64,000 nucleotides of DNA from Bacillus sp. B1-b2 (lineage in GTDB: Bacteria > Bacillota > Bacilli > Bacillales > Cytobacillaceae), in NCBI RefSeq assembly GCF_009183415.1, contig NZ_WEHU01000023.1, positions 1 to 64,000 of the forward strand, in the 5' to 3' direction. Below the pieces are notes generated by a model. It did no database searches. It was not told the origin of the DNA and saw only the letters and a list, made by a program, of their open reading frames with translations. A program made the position numbers and the translations under genes. Positions 34,295 through 44,278 of this stretch are shown here, piece after piece (positions within the stretch are counted from its first letter, which is position 1; every line of letters begins with the position of its first letter).

Positions 34295-35485
34295 GTGTTA
34301 GATAAGAAGAAAAGCCACTTGGCTTTACTTGCATTAGCCATAAGTGCTTTTGCTATTGGTACAACAGAATTTATCAGTGTTGGCTTGTTGCCTCTAATTG
34401 CGAGTGACTTTAAAACACCGTTAGAGACAGCGGGATTAACGGTTTCTATATATGCGCTTGGAGTTACTATTGGTGCTCCAGTATTAACAGCCATAACATC
34501 TAAAATATCAAGGAAAACATTATTATTATGGATCATGATCGTATTTATTTTAGGAAATAGTTTAGCGGCAATTGCACCTAGTATACCCGTTTTATTGTTT
34601 GCTAGAATTCTTTCAGCTCTTTCACATGGAATATTTATGTCTATAGGCTCTACTATAGCCGCAGATCTGGTTTCTAAAGAAAAAAGAGCAGGTGCTATCT
34701 CTATTATGTTTTCAGGGTTAACAGTTGCAACTGTAACAGGTGTACCACTCGGGACATTTTTAGGGCAGCACTTTGGCTGGAGACTGGCATTTTTCGCGAT
34801 TGTCATAATTGGGATTATAGCTCTTGTTGCAAATACCCTAGTAATTCCTAAAGAACTATCAAAAGGAAAGAAAGCTACTTTTAGGGAACAGTATCTTCTA
34901 TTAACAAATAAACGACTTCTATTAATGTTTCTCATTACTGCGTTTGGCTACGGTGGAACATTTGTCGTTTTTACGTATTTATCACCAATTCTACATGATA
35001 TAACAGGGTTCAAGGAAAGTACGGTAGCTGGGATTCTACTTTTATATGGATTAGCAATTGCAGTTGGTAATCTTATTGGTGGAAGATTAGCAAATAAGAA
35101 GCCACTTATTTCCTTATTCTTTATGTTTTTGGTTCAAGCAATCATTTTATTTGCTCTCTATTTTACCCTACCTTATAAATTGCTTGGATTAATAAGTATC
35201 ATTTTAATGGGATTATTAGCATTTATGAATGTTCCTGGATTACAAGTATATGTTGTCATGTTAGCAGAACGCTATGTACCTAAAGCAGTTGATGTAGCTT
35301 CTGCATTAAATATTGCAGCATTTAATGGTGGGATTGCTATTGGTTCTTACTTAGGAGGAAGTATTAATCAATCCCTAGGATTAATTCACACAGCTTGGAT
35401 TGGAGGGCTAATGGTTTTGATAGCAGTTGGATTAACAGCTATTAGTCTAATTTTCGAAAATAATAAAGGAATAAAGGAGAAGTAG
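34295..35485 (+). CDS. ytbD: MFS efflux transporter (YtbD-like)
   Basis: This 396-residue major facilitator protein has about 12 membrane segments. The N-terminus LALLALAISAFAIGTTEFISVGLLPLIA is typical for the AraJ/YdhP/YtbD drug-exporter group. The start codon is GTG or TTG region: AAGGAGG lies upstream of the TTG at 34295. The aldo-keto reductase gene starts four bases after its stop, so both form one operon under the divergent HxlR regulator. The substrate is not known; an electrophile or its reduced product is a guess from context. Confidence 0.82.
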   Translation: MLDKKKSHLALLALAISAFAIGTTEFISVGLLPLIASDFKTPLETAGLTVSIYALGVTIGAPVLTAITSKISRKTLLLWIMIVFILGNSLAAIAPSIPVLLFARILSALSHGIFMSIGSTIAADLVSKEKRAGAISIMFSGLTVATVTGVPLGTFLGQHFGWRLAFFAIVIIGIIALVANTLVIPKELSKGKKATFREQYLLLTNKRLLLMFLITAFGYGGTFVVFTYLSPILHDITGFKESTVAGILLLYGLAIAVGNLIGGRLANKKPLISLFFMFLVQAIILFALYFTLPYKLLGLISIILMGLLAFMNVPGLQVYVVMLAERYVPKAVDVASALNIAAFNGGIAIGSYLGGSINQSLGLIHTAWIGGLMVLIAVGLTAISLIFENNKGIKEK

Positions 35486-35488
35486 TCG

Positions 35489-36328
35489 ATGAAAAACTTA
35501 CAAGATACAGTAACTTTAGCAAATGGAGTTAAGATGCCTTGGCTTGGATTAGGTGTATTTAAGGTAGAGGAAGGACAAATATTAATGGATGCTGTTAGCT
35601 CTGCTATCACGAATGGATATAGAAGTATAGATACTGCAGCTATTTATGGAAATGAAAGAGGGGTTGGGGAAGGCATCAAATTAGGTTTAAAAAAGACAGG
35701 TATTTCTAGAAGTGAATTATTCATTACTACTAAAGTGTGGACGGAAGATTTAGGCTATGAGGAAACTATTAAAGCTTTTGAGACTAGTCTCGAAAAATTA
35801 GGACTTGATTATATAGATTTATATCTTATTCATTGGCCAAAAGAAGGAAAATATTTAGAAACATGGAAAGCTTTAGAAACACTTTATAGAGAGGGGAAAA
35901 TCAAATCAATAGGAGTTAGTAATTTTCAGATTCATCATCTAGAAACATTGTTGAATGCTTCTGAAATAAAACCAATGATTAATCAAATAGAATTACATCC
36001 AAAATTAACACAAAAGAATTTACTAGCATTTTGTGAGAGTAGAAATATTCAAGTGCAAGCATGGTCGCCATTAATGCAAGGAAAACTATTAGATAATCCC
36101 TTATTAAGAGAATTAGCACATAAATATCAAAAATCTGTTGCTCAAGTGATTATTCGTTGGGATTTACAAAATGGGATAGTAACAATACCTAAATCAGTGA
36201 AAGAACAAAGAATAATAGAGAATGGAAATGTATTTGATTTCTGCCTAACAAAAGAAGAAATGAAAAGAATTGATAGCTTGAACCAAGATTTACGTGTTGG
36301 TCCTGATCCAGACAATTTTGATTTTTAA
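35489..36328 (+). CDS. ytbE: aldo/keto reductase (YtbE-like)
   Basis: This 279-residue NADPH-dependent reductase shows the AKR signatures: GLGVFKVEEG, YRSIDTAAIYGNERGVGEGI (catalytic Asp and Tyr), FITTKVW (catalytic Lys), DYIDLYLIHWP (catalytic His) and the C-terminal cofactor site IPKSVKEQRIIEN. The set is complete, so it should be active on aldehydes such as methylglyoxal or similar. It is the second gene of the ytbDE operon, with AAGGAG before its ATG. Confidence 0.9.
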   Translation: MKNLQDTVTLANGVKMPWLGLGVFKVEEGQILMDAVSSAITNGYRSIDTAAIYGNERGVGEGIKLGLKKTGISRSELFITTKVWTEDLGYEETIKAFETSLEKLGLDYIDLYLIHWPKEGKYLETWKALETLYREGKIKSIGVSNFQIHHLETLLNASEIKPMINQIELHPKLTQKNLLAFCESRNIQVQAWSPLMQGKLLDNPLLRELAHKYQKSVAQVIIRWDLQNGIVTIPKSVKEQRIIENGNVFDFCLTKEEMKRIDSLNQDLRVGPDPDNFDF

Positions 36329-36486
36329 TACTAAATACCACTATTCTAGATTGAACATAGGATAGTGGCATTTATATTAGATGTAAATAATATAAAAAAC
36401 TTATGATGAAATCGGATACAAATCTACTGTTTTATGATAGAATACTTTTGAAAAAAGAATCATCTTATACAGGGAAGGATGGGCAT

Positions 36487-36933
36487 ATGAAAATAGCAAT
36501 AGCTAGTGATCATGGTGGATATCGCTTAAAGGAAGCAGTAAAAGAACATCTTATTAGCAGTGGAATAGAAGTGATTGATTACGGTTGCCATAGTAAAGAT
36601 AGTGTTGATTTTCCTAACTATGCAAAACTGGTAGGAGAATCTATAGTAAAAGGAGAAAATGGCCTAGGAATTCTTTGTTGTGGTACAGGAATAGGGATGA
36701 GCATAGCAGCTAACAAAATAAAAGGCATACGAGCTGCAGTTGTAGGTGATGTTTTCTCTGCTAAGGCAACAAGAGAACATAATAATAGCAATATTCTTTG
36801 TCTAGGTGAAAGAGTGACAGGAGAAGGACTAGCTTGTTTAATTGTAGATACATGGTTAAACGCAGAATTTCTTGGCGGTCGACACTCTAATAGAATTGAT
36901 GGGATAACTAAATTAGAATCCTATTCTTGCTAA
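36487..36933 (+). CDS. rpiB: ribose-5-phosphate isomerase B / LacAB family
   Basis: This 148-residue sugar isomerase interconverts ribose 5-phosphate and ribulose 5-phosphate. Family motifs are IASDHGGYRLKEAV, the active-site Cys in GILCCGTGIGMSIAANK, and FLGGRHSNRIDGITKLE near the C-terminus. The ATG at 36487 follows GGAAGGAT; the frame is open further upstream but without a start signal. A second, unrelated isomerase (rpiA) is encoded at 44279. Its neighbours (PFK-like gene, tkt) suggest a pentose-phosphate setting. Confidence 0.9.
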   Translation: MKIAIASDHGGYRLKEAVKEHLISSGIEVIDYGCHSKDSVDFPNYAKLVGESIVKGENGLGILCCGTGIGMSIAANKIKGIRAAVVGDVFSAKATREHNNSNILCLGERVTGEGLACLIVDTWLNAEFLGGRHSNRIDGITKLESYSC

Positions 36934-37019
36934 TAGTAAAACAGATTAAGGATATATTATATAAATGAATCACATTATAACTTGTACGTACCATTAATAG
37001 GTTATACTATATATGTATG

Positions 37020-37048
37020 TTTATATTTGTAAAGTTGTATGGTATAAT
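37020..37048 (+). promoter_or_regulatory. extended -10 promoter before the PFK-like gene
   Basis: TATAAT at 37043-37048 is preceded by TG at 37040, the extended -10 form, with a TTTATA-like -35 about 17 bases upstream. The leader of about 130 bases holds a dyad (CAGAAAG / CTTTCTG, about 37065-37128) of unknown role. Confidence 0.5.
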
Positions 37049-37179
37049 GAGGATAAATTAATAGCAGAAAGCACAAAAAAAGAAAAAATGCCTCTATTCA
37101 TTTTTGCTGTTATACACTTTCTGTAGTTTTCTATTTTTACTTGCAGCTTATTATAAAAATGAAAGTAGGAGGTATGGTG

Positions 37180-38052
37180 TTGAAGGTTGGAGTAATTGTC
37201 TTAGGGATTTTGCCTGCTGGAGTAAAGCAAATTATTCACCGTTTATCTAAATCATTCATTCCAAATCATTCATTAGTAGGAATAGAAATGGATAAACATA
37301 CTGATGAAATCAGGTATACAGAACTTATACAAACAAATGATTCGCCCTATTTAAGTTATTCTCCATTAAGACTAAGTTTTGCAGAACCTAGTACTAACTG
37401 GAAAGAAGTTTTTGCTCCTATGGATGTTTCCATTATTATTGGTGATGATGAAGCAAAGGAACAATGGCAGCAATACATTGCAAAGGAAGAATCTATACGC
37501 ACACTTTTTGTTCCAGTTTCTATTTACAATAATGTGAAAGGGAACGATTGGTCACTAGGGTATGATACAGCATTAAATGTGATTACACAAAATGTGTTAA
37601 AGGTACAAGATACCATTCATTCATTAAAATATGATAAACCGAGATTATTTGGTTTTTCAATGGAAGGAAATCCATCCACCAATATGTTGCAAGATCTTTC
37701 CCTTGCTGTAGATGGAAATTATTTAGCAGTTGATTATGATAAAGAGGATATACCAGTTCTTTGTGAATCGATAAAGAATGGCTATACATACAGTAAAACC
37801 TCTAATGTCCTCATTTATAGTGAAGGCTTACAGGAAGTTATTGAGACTTCGGTTATCACTCAGTTAGATGTGGATTGGAAATACACAAAGATAGATGAGG
37901 CTTTATGTATGGGAATTAACCCAACAGCATTAGACCGAATACTTGCAAACGAATTAGCAGAAGGTATACTGCGATGGGTGCATACTAGTTATCCAACAGC
38001 AGAGATTGCTGTACTAAAAGATGGAGTTAATCTAAAAAAATTTGAGCTTTGA
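37180..38052 (+). CDS. degenerate phosphofructokinase-like protein (probable pseudoenzyme)
   Basis: About 290 residues align with ATP-dependent 6-phosphofructokinase in order: GVIVLGILPAG for GVLTSGGDSPG, SIIIGDDEA for VVIGGDGS, LGYDTALNVI for IGFDTALNTV, then AVDYDKEDIP and VLIYSEG, and CMGINPTALDRILANELA for GHIQRGGSP..DRVLASRLG. Catalytic and ligand residues are lost: the GGDxPG loop, the TIDND motif (SIYNN here) and the MGR motif (MEG here). Activity is therefore unlikely; a regulatory or binding role is possible. The TTG at 37180 has AGGAGG at 7 bases; the ATG at 37174 touches that site. It lies between rpiB and tkt. Confidence 0.75.
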   Translation: MKVGVIVLGILPAGVKQIIHRLSKSFIPNHSLVGIEMDKHTDEIRYTELIQTNDSPYLSYSPLRLSFAEPSTNWKEVFAPMDVSIIIGDDEAKEQWQQYIAKEESIRTLFVPVSIYNNVKGNDWSLGYDTALNVITQNVLKVQDTIHSLKYDKPRLFGFSMEGNPSTNMLQDLSLAVDGNYLAVDYDKEDIPVLCESIKNGYTYSKTSNVLIYSEGLQEVIETSVITQLDVDWKYTKIDEALCMGINPTALDRILANELAEGILRWVHTSYPTAEIAVLKDGVNLKKFEL

Positions 38053-38142
38053 TAGGGAAAAGTAGTAATACATATGACTGAAAAAAAACAGCTTCTTTCT
38101 TACCTAAGCTTTTAAATAATATAATGATAAAGGAGAATTGCA

Positions 38143-40158
38143 ATGAGTAAACAAGTGAAAACAAATATTGAGCAATTAGCTATTAACACAATTCGTACAT
38201 TATCTATTGATGCAATTGAAAAATCAAATTCAGGACATCCAGGAATGCCAATGGGGGCAGCACCAATGGCATATACTCTTTGGGCAAAAGAAATGAATCA
38301 TAACCCTGCGAACCCAAATTGGTTTAATCGCGATCGCTTTGTTTTATCAGCAGGACATGGCTCTATGTTATTATACAGCTTATTACATTTATTTAATTAT
38401 GGTGTATCTATTGAAGATTTGAAGAATTTCCGCCAATGGGGTAGTAATACACCGGGGCATCCAGAATTCGGACATACACCTGGTGTGGAAGCAACTACAG
38501 GTCCTCTAGGCCAAGGGATTGCAATGGCAGTAGGTATGGCTATGGCAGAAAGACATTTAGCTGAAACATACAATAAAGAAAATTATCCAGTAGTAGATCA
38601 CTATACGTACAGTATCTGTGGAGATGGTGATTTAATGGAGGGTGTTTCTGCTGAAGCTGCGTCTCTTGCTGGTCATTTAAAATTAGGTAGATTAGTAGTT
38701 TTATATGATTCAAATGATATCTCACTAGATGGTGATTTACATTTATCATTCTCTGAAAGTGTACAAAAACGTTATGAAGCATATGGATGGGAAGTAATTC
38801 GTGTAGAGGATGGCAATGATACACAAGAATTACAAGCTGCAATTGCACAAGCAAAAAAATCAGAAGTACCTACTTTAATTGAAGTTAAAACAGTTATTGG
38901 TTATGGTTCTCCAAATAAAGGAGGAAAATCAGCTTCTCATGGTGCACCACTTGGAGCATCAGAAACGCTACTAGCTAAACAAACATATGGTTGGGATTTT
39001 GAAGAGGCATTCCACGTGCCAGCAGAAGTTTCTGAGCATTATGCAGGATTAACTGCAAATGGGGCGGAAAAAGAAGAAGCTTGGAATGAACTTTACAATG
39101 GATATAAGGCTGCATACCCTGAATTAGCAGAGCAACTAGAAACGGCAATTAAAGGGGAGGCTCCAGCTGATTTACAAGAAAGTCTTCCTGAATTTACTGC
39201 TGGAGAATCAATGGCAACTAGAGATTCTTCTGGTAAGGCAATTCAAGCTGCTGCAAAAGCAATTCCAGCTTTATTCGGTGGTTCAGCTGACCTTGCTGGT
39301 TCTAATAAAACATTAATGACAGCTGAAAAGAATTTTGGTATTGATGGATATGCTGGCAGAAACATTTGGTTCGGTGTTCGTGAATTTGCGATGGGTGCAG
39401 CTTTAAACGGCTTAGCACTTCATGGTGGTGTAAAAGTATTTGGAGCAACGTTCTTTGTTTTCTCTGACTACCTACGTCCAGCAATTCGTCTTGCAGCATT
39501 AATGAAATTACCAGTAACGTATGTATTTACACATGATAGTATTGCAGTTGGAGAAGACGGTCCTACACATGAGCCTGTAGAACAACTTGCTTCCTTACGT
39601 GCAATGCCAGGATTATCTATTATTCGTCCAGCAGATGCAAAAGAAACAGCTGCTGCATGGCAAATTGCATTAGAAAGTCAAGATACTCCTACAGCATTAG
39701 TGTTAACTCGCCAAGGCTTACCAACTTTAGATTTATCTAAAGCAGAGGCTTATGAAGGTGTGAAAAAAGGAGCTTACACTGTTTCTCCTGCAAAAACTGA
39801 GGCGCAGGGCTTACTACTTGCATCTGGTTCAGAAGTATCTCTAGCTATGCAAGCACAAGCTGTATTAGCAGAAGAGGGTATTGAAGTAAGTGTTGTAAGT
39901 ATGCCGAGTTGGGATTTATTTACAAAACAATCAGATGAATATAAAGAAAGTGTTTTACCAGAAAGTGTTCAAGCACGTGTAGGTATTGAAGCTGGTTCCT
40001 CATTAGGATGGAGAGAATATGTTGGTCCTAAAGGAGAGCTTATTACAATTGATCATTTTGGTGCATCTGCTCCAGCTGATAAATTATTCGCAGAGTATGG
40101 ATTTACTGTAGAAAATATTGTTGCTAAAGTAAAAGCTTCAATCCAAAAAACAAAATAA
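38143..40158 (+). CDS. tkt: transketolase
   Basis: This 671-residue enzyme moves two-carbon units between sugar phosphates with thiamine diphosphate. Motifs are the N-terminal [26 protein letters not shown], the cofactor motif [20 protein letters not shown], the middle domain with [12 protein letters not shown] and [18 protein letters not shown], and the C-terminal domain with GSEVSLA. Length and motifs are complete. The ATG has AAAGGAGA upstream. It follows the PFK-like gene by 90 bases in the same direction and ends with a strong terminator. Confidence 0.96.
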   Translation: MSKQVKTNIEQLAINTIRTLSIDAIEKSNSGHPGMPMGAAPMAYTLWAKEMNHNPANPNWFNRDRFVLSAGHGSMLLYSLLHLFNYGVSIEDLKNFRQWGSNTPGHPEFGHTPGVEATTGPLGQGIAMAVGMAMAERHLAETYNKENYPVVDHYTYSICGDGDLMEGVSAEAASLAGHLKLGRLVVLYDSNDISLDGDLHLSFSESVQKRYEAYGWEVIRVEDGNDTQELQAAIAQAKKSEVPTLIEVKTVIGYGSPNKGGKSASHGAPLGASETLLAKQTYGWDFEEAFHVPAEVSEHYAGLTANGAEKEEAWNELYNGYKAAYPELAEQLETAIKGEAPADLQESLPEFTAGESMATRDSSGKAIQAAAKAIPALFGGSADLAGSNKTLMTAEKNFGIDGYAGRNIWFGVREFAMGAALNGLALHGGVKVFGATFFVFSDYLRPAIRLAALMKLPVTYVFTHDSIAVGEDGPTHEPVEQLASLRAMPGLSIIRPADAKETAAAWQIALESQDTPTALVLTRQGLPTLDLSKAEAYEGVKKGAYTVSPAKTEAQGLLLASGSEVSLAMQAQAVLAEEGIEVSVVSMPSWDLFTKQSDEYKESVLPESVQARVGIEAGSSLGWREYVGPKGELITIDHFGASAPADKLFAEYGFTVENIVAKVKASIQKTK

Positions 40159-40212
40159 AGCTTCCTTCTTTAATAGGGTTAATGATAAGCTAACTATCTA
40201 TAAAGAATAATA

Positions 40213-40274
40213 CAAAAAAACCAGACTATCATGCGAAACGCTTCATTGCGTTTCGGAGTAGTTTGGTTTTTTTG
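40213..40274. terminator. strong bidirectional terminator after tkt
   Basis: Outer arms AAAAAAACCAGACTA and TAGTTTGGTTTTTTT and inner arms CGAAACG and CGTTTCG make a long stem with T runs on both strands. Confidence 0.85.
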
Positions 40275-40486
40275 TATCCCAATCATTTTTTTAGATGTAA
40301 CGTTTTTTCTTCCATATATATTAGCTTTGAAATATTCTATACAAGGTATCTTAATAGAATGAAATATTCTTCCATACAGTCTTTCTATTGCTATACTTGT
40401 AGAATATAATAGAGTTATATAAAGAAGTGAATCTCCTTTACATAGGGAATGACATACGGTTTTTAATGGAAGGATGGGGATGGTAT

Positions 40487-41680
40487 ATGTGGCAAGACTG
40501 GTTGCTAGAACTAGCAAAAGGTTTCGGTAAAATATTCTTAAATCCAGTTTTATATCTATCGTTTTTATTTGCAGCTTCATTAGGAGTTGCTCGCGTAAAA
40601 AAAGAAAGGCGTTATTTCACAGTAAGAGCGCAAAATGCTTATTTTGAATTAAAACAGCTAGTACCAACTGGTTTGATCCTTGGACTCTGTCTTTCAGGAT
40701 TATCTATTGCGCTAGTTTTAATCTTGCCAATGGAGATTATTATCTTCGCAAGTCTGTTAACAATCATTTTAGCATTGATAGGAAAAACAAGGCTATTATC
40801 TCCCGTATATACTGTAGGTTTAGCAATTCTCGTATGCACTATCTCCTTATATCTAGGTTGGGATTATTTTCTTTTTTCAAAAAGCCATTTAGGTACAGAT
40901 GAAATATTCTTTCCAACCGCTATCATTCTATTAGGCTTACTTATTATTTCCGAGGGAATATTTGTTCGTGTAAATGGAAAAAAGAGTACCTCTCCTCGTT
41001 TAAAAAGAAGTAAAAGAGGTCAAATGATAGGGACTCATCTACTTGAAAGAGCTTGGTTATTACCGATGTTTGTATTTATACCATCGGGGACCTTGACGAT
41101 TGCTATGGATTGGTGGCCAGTAGTGACAGTCGGAAATCAAACATATTCTCTTTTATTAGTACCATTTTTATTAGGAACAAAATTGGAGATACAAGGGGAA
41201 CATCCTTTTAAAGCCACAAGAAAAATAAGCACAAATATAATGACTTTAGGTAGTATTATCTTATTAGGGGGTGTGGCATCCTATTTCTTACCTGTCCTAT
41301 CTATAGCATTTGTCGTTCTTGCGATAATTGTACGTGAATGGATTACAGTAAAGCAGAAAAATGTAGAAAAAAATAGAGCATTCTTTTTCTCAAGAAGAAA
41401 TAATGGTGTAGTTATATTAGGAATTGTCCCAGATTCCCCTGCGGATAAAATGGGCTTGCGAATTGGAGAAACTGTTTCAAAGGTGAATAGTATACCCGTT
41501 CAAGATAAAAACCAAATTTACAAAGCCCTACAACGTAATTCTGCTCATTGTAAAATTGAAGTGTTTGACGAAAATGAAGAGATTAGATTTGTACAAAGAG
41601 CACTTTACGAAGGAGATCATCATGAACTGGGATTATTATTGATTCCAGATGAAAAAATTCATGGGAATGAAGCGGTTTAA
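40487..41680 (+). CDS. minJ: division topological determinant MinJ (membrane PDZ protein)
   Basis: This 397-residue protein has about seven or eight membrane segments followed by a C-terminal PDZ domain (about 305-385, NNGVVILGIVPDSPADKMGLRIGETVSKVN). The length equals that of B. subtilis MinJ, which links DivIVA to MinD at poles and septa. Position after ctpB in the ancestral order also fits, with rpiB, tkt and others inserted between. The ATG at 40487 is chosen with the AGGATGGGG stretch upstream; a longer frame begins at 40427. Confidence 0.85.
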   Translation: MWQDWLLELAKGFGKIFLNPVLYLSFLFAASLGVARVKKERRYFTVRAQNAYFELKQLVPTGLILGLCLSGLSIALVLILPMEIIIFASLLTIILALIGKTRLLSPVYTVGLAILVCTISLYLGWDYFLFSKSHLGTDEIFFPTAIILLGLLIISEGIFVRVNGKKSTSPRLKRSKRGQMIGTHLLERAWLLPMFVFIPSGTLTIAMDWWPVVTVGNQTYSLLLVPFLLGTKLEIQGEHPFKATRKISTNIMTLGSIILLGGVASYFLPVLSIAFVVLAIIVREWITVKQKNVEKNRAFFFSRRNNGVVILGIVPDSPADKMGLRIGETVSKVNSIPVQDKNQIYKALQRNSAHCKIEVFDENEEIRFVQRALYEGDHHELGLLLIPDEKIHGNEAV

Positions 41681-41695
41681 TTTTATATTTTATGG

Positions 41696-41726
41696 GAGAC
41701 TGGTTGTAGCAGTCTCTGTTTTTTTA
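41696..41726 (+). terminator. minJ terminator
   Basis: GAGACTG and CAGTCTC form a stem followed by TTTTTTT. Confidence 0.75.
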
Positions 41727-41751
41727 CCTTTTTTGATGGAGGCTTATTATC

Positions 41752-42279
41752 ATGATTAGAATAATACCGTTAAAGGAAGAACAAGTAAAAGACATAAATA
41801 AAATGAATGACTCTTTTCCTATAATAGGAAAATTAAATGTGACCTATCGAGATGGTTTATGGTCTACCAAGGAGGAATTATTTTTTATAAGCAAAGAAAT
41901 TAAATTTCCTGATGACCATTTAGAGTGGAATGATTATATAAAAGGAGAGCAGAAAGTGATCTTTTTAGCTTATGATGCTACGGAATGTATTGGACAGATT
42001 AGATTAGTAAGAGATTGGAATAAATTTTGTTATATAGAAAATATAGCAGTAAGCAAAAATTATAGAAATAAAGGAATTGGTAAGAAATTATTAAAAGAGG
42101 CTGAAAGATGGGCGAAAGAAAAGAATCTTATTGGTTTATCTTTAGAAGCACAAGACGATAATCTAATTGCATGTAGATTTTATAGCAAGGAAGGAATGGT
42201 TCTAGGGGGAGTGGATGCATTAAAGCAAACTTACAATCCAGAAATTGATAAAACCTTATACTGGTACAAGATTTTTTAG
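41752..42279 (+). CDS. GNAT acetyltransferase, streptothricin acetyltransferase (SatA)-like
   Basis: This 175-residue acetyl-CoA-dependent enzyme has motif A in ENIAVSKNYRNKGIGKKLLKEAERWAK and a C-terminal half with LEAQDDNLIACRFYSKEGMVLGG. The start region (NDSFPIIGKLNVTYRDGLWS) resembles the SatA/YyaR group, which acetylates the antibiotic streptothricin. The substrate is only inferred. It stands alone after minJ; GGAGG precedes the ATG by about 10 bases. Confidence 0.75.
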   Translation: MIRIIPLKEEQVKDINKMNDSFPIIGKLNVTYRDGLWSTKEELFFISKEIKFPDDHLEWNDYIKGEQKVIFLAYDATECIGQIRLVRDWNKFCYIENIAVSKNYRNKGIGKKLLKEAERWAKEKNLIGLSLEAQDDNLIACRFYSKEGMVLGGVDALKQTYNPEIDKTLYWYKIF

Positions 42280-42345
42280 TAAAACAAAAATTCTTACATA
42301 GGACAAATTCTCCCTTGCGTACCCTATTACAAAGGGGTTGTGAGA

Positions 42346-42528
42346 ATGAAACAGAAAGAAATTATCATTATTACAGTTCAGCTATCTACGGTGAAAAGGT
42401 TTTTTATCATGGATATGGGAGTTAGTACGCTTTCGTATTATGTTATTAAAGCAGTAACTGGTAATGTGATAATTGATATTATAGGGAGTTTGATTATTAC
42501 AGAGGGATTGAAAAAGGTAATTAAATAA
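42346..42528 (+). CDS. small hydrophobic protein, function unknown
   Basis: This 60-residue frame starts at ATG 42346 with AAAGGGG 8 bases upstream. It is hydrophobic, with a likely membrane stretch in the second half (NVIIDIIGSLIITEGL) and a C-terminal KKVIK. No family is recognised. The good ribosome binding site supports it, but the composition is also possible by chance. Confidence 0.4.
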   Translation: MKQKEIIIITVQLSTVKRFFIMDMGVSTLSYYVIKAVTGNVIIDIIGSLIITEGLKKVIK

Positions 42529-42764
42529 GATGGGGAAAGTTTACATAATAGATATAAATAAAACCTCCTTTATTATCCCTCCATTTTGAATAAGATGAAG
42601 CTATATCTATTTGAACATAATTCGCCTAATTGCATATAAATAGATTGAAGTTTTTTTTGCATACAGTTAAAATGTTTCCTATGGGAAACTTTTTTCAAGA
42701 GATCCGTATTGGTATATGCAAATAACAATTAGAGAAAAAGGACATATTTTTGTGGAGGGGTAAT

Positions 42765-43574
42765 ATGCCAGAAAATTTATTGATTGCTTTTGGATTGACT
42801 TTAATAGCTGGGTTAGCGACTGGAATAGGTAGTATGTTAGCATTTTTTACGTCTACTACTAATACAAAGTTTCTTTCTTGGATGCTTGGCTTTTCGGCTG
42901 GGGTAATGATTTATGTTTCCATGGTTGAAATATTTGTAAAGGCAAAAGATGCTTTAGTTGGTTCGTTAGGTAATCAAATGGGGAATTGGCTAACGGTCGG
43001 AGGCTTCTTTTTTGGAATACTACTCATTGCACTAATTGATAAGTTTGTCCCAGAGCAAGGAAATCCACATGAGTTAAAAAAAGTCGAGGATATTTCTAAG
43101 TCAAATGGTGTAAAAACAGATCATGCTTTATTGAAGATGGGAAGCTTTACTGCACTAGCTATTGCTATTCATAATTTTCCTGAAGGAATTGCAACCTTTA
43201 CTGCTGCTTTGCAAGATCCTGCTTTAGGTGTGGCGATTACAGTTGCTATTGCTATTCATAATATTCCTGAAGGAATTGCTGTTGCTGTACCTGTTTATTT
43301 CGCTACAGGTGATCGTAAAAAGGCATTTAAACTTTCATTCTTATCTGGGCTTGCTGAGCCAGTTGGAGCAATAGTGGCATTTCTAATTCTAATGCCTTTC
43401 CTAAACGATGTTATGTTTGGAATAATATTTGCGTCTGTTGCGGGTATTATGGTATTTATTTCATTAGATGAATTATTGCCAGCAGCTAAGAAATATGATG
43501 AGGGGCATTTATCTATATATGGAGTTATAGCTGGAATGGCTATAATGGCACTTAGTTTACTTTTATTTATTTAA
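42765..43574 (+). CDS. zupT: ZIP family metal transporter (ZupT-like)
   Basis: This 269-residue membrane protein imports divalent metals such as zinc. It has about eight membrane segments and the two ZIP metal motifs HNFPEGIA and HNIPEGIAVAVP in helices 4 and 5. The ATG at 42765 follows GGAGGGG; an earlier TTG lies within the ribosome binding site. A long leader of 200 bases precedes it without a recognised Zur box. It ends with a strong terminator. Confidence 0.9.
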   Translation: MPENLLIAFGLTLIAGLATGIGSMLAFFTSTTNTKFLSWMLGFSAGVMIYVSMVEIFVKAKDALVGSLGNQMGNWLTVGGFFFGILLIALIDKFVPEQGNPHELKKVEDISKSNGVKTDHALLKMGSFTALAIAIHNFPEGIATFTAALQDPALGVAITVAIAIHNIPEGIAVAVPVYFATGDRKKAFKLSFLSGLAEPVGAIVAFLILMPFLNDVMFGIIFASVAGIMVFISLDELLPAAKKYDEGHLSIYGVIAGMAIMALSLLLFI

Positions 43575-43579
43575 TATAG

Positions 43580-43630
43580 AAAGCTTCCTTAGGAGTTTGT
43601 GGGTAAAATAAACGATAAGGAAGCTTTTTT
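43580..43630 (+). terminator. zupT terminator
   Basis: AAAGCTTCCTT and AAGGAAGCTTT form a perfect stem followed by T residues. Confidence 0.8.
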
Positions 43631-43635
43631 GGTAT

Positions 43636-43863
43636 TTATTTTTTAGTGATAAGGGAATTATCTTTCTCCATTTGTTGTAATTCTAATTTCATTCTTTCTG
43701 TTTCGAGTAAGAAATTTTCATGCTTGAGCTTTTCTAAAGCAAGTTCTTCTTTCAGCATCTTTAATTTGAATTTCGATTGCTTTTGGAAATGGTTTGTGAC
43801 AATAGCTGTAAAAGGAATGGCAAAAATGATTCCTACGATTATAACGGCAACAAAATCTTCCAT
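43636..43863 (-). CDS. small membrane protein with coiled-coil tail, function unknown
   Basis: This 75-residue protein has one membrane segment (about 3-25, FVAVIIVGIIFAIPFTAIV) and a charged helical tail that looks like a coiled coil (KMLKEELALEKLKHENFLLETERMKLELQQ). The ATG has GAGGGGAG about 9 bases upstream. It is convergent with zupT. This layout is seen in many small Bacillus membrane proteins, but no family is recognised. Confidence 0.65.
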   Translation of the reverse strand: MEDFVAVIIVGIIFAIPFTAIVTNHFQKQSKFKLKMLKEELALEKLKHENFLLETERMKLELQQMEKDNSLITKK

Positions 43864-44161
43864 CCTTATTCTCCCCTCTTTTCGTATCTGTAAATATTCT
43901 CCTTCCTTTTACTTTATTCCTACTTTATACGATTATCAAGAGTAATATGTTTCAGAAATATTGTTATATCAGTGACAGATGGTAATTATTAAATGAGATA
44001 CCTACATGAGAGTATTGAAAGCTACATATGGGTGTAGAAATTAATAATAAACATGATCTTTAGAATTTTGAAATTTCCTATTGAATAGGATGATCAGTTT
44101 TTAGTAAGGAAGAAGTTCCTATGCTAACAAGTCTATTTTTACGTAAATAGAAGGGAGAAGG
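43864..44161. other. intergenic region before rpiA
   Basis: No gene is supported here. A short palindrome (CCTATTGAATAGG, near 44,080) and flanking GATC repeats could form a weak hairpin. The promoter for the rpiA side should lie in this stretch but is not obvious. Confidence 0.3.
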
Positions 44162-44245
44162 ATGGCTGGAATATCAAAGAATATCGGTTCTTTCTCTTTA
44201 CTAATAGCTATTGCTATAAAAATGTATTACCATGAAGGTGAATAA
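44162..44245 (+). CDS. possible 27-residue hydrophobic peptide upstream of rpiA
   Basis: A short frame starts at ATG 44162, preceded by GGGAG at only 4 bases, and ends 33 bases before rpiA. The peptide is hydrophobic in the middle (SFSLLIAIAIKMYY). It could be a leader peptide or noise. Evidence is weak. Confidence 0.2.
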   Translation: MAGISKNIGSFSLLIAIAIKMYYHEGE

Positions 44246-44278
44246 TATTGGAAAACTACTTTTAGAATGGGTGATACG

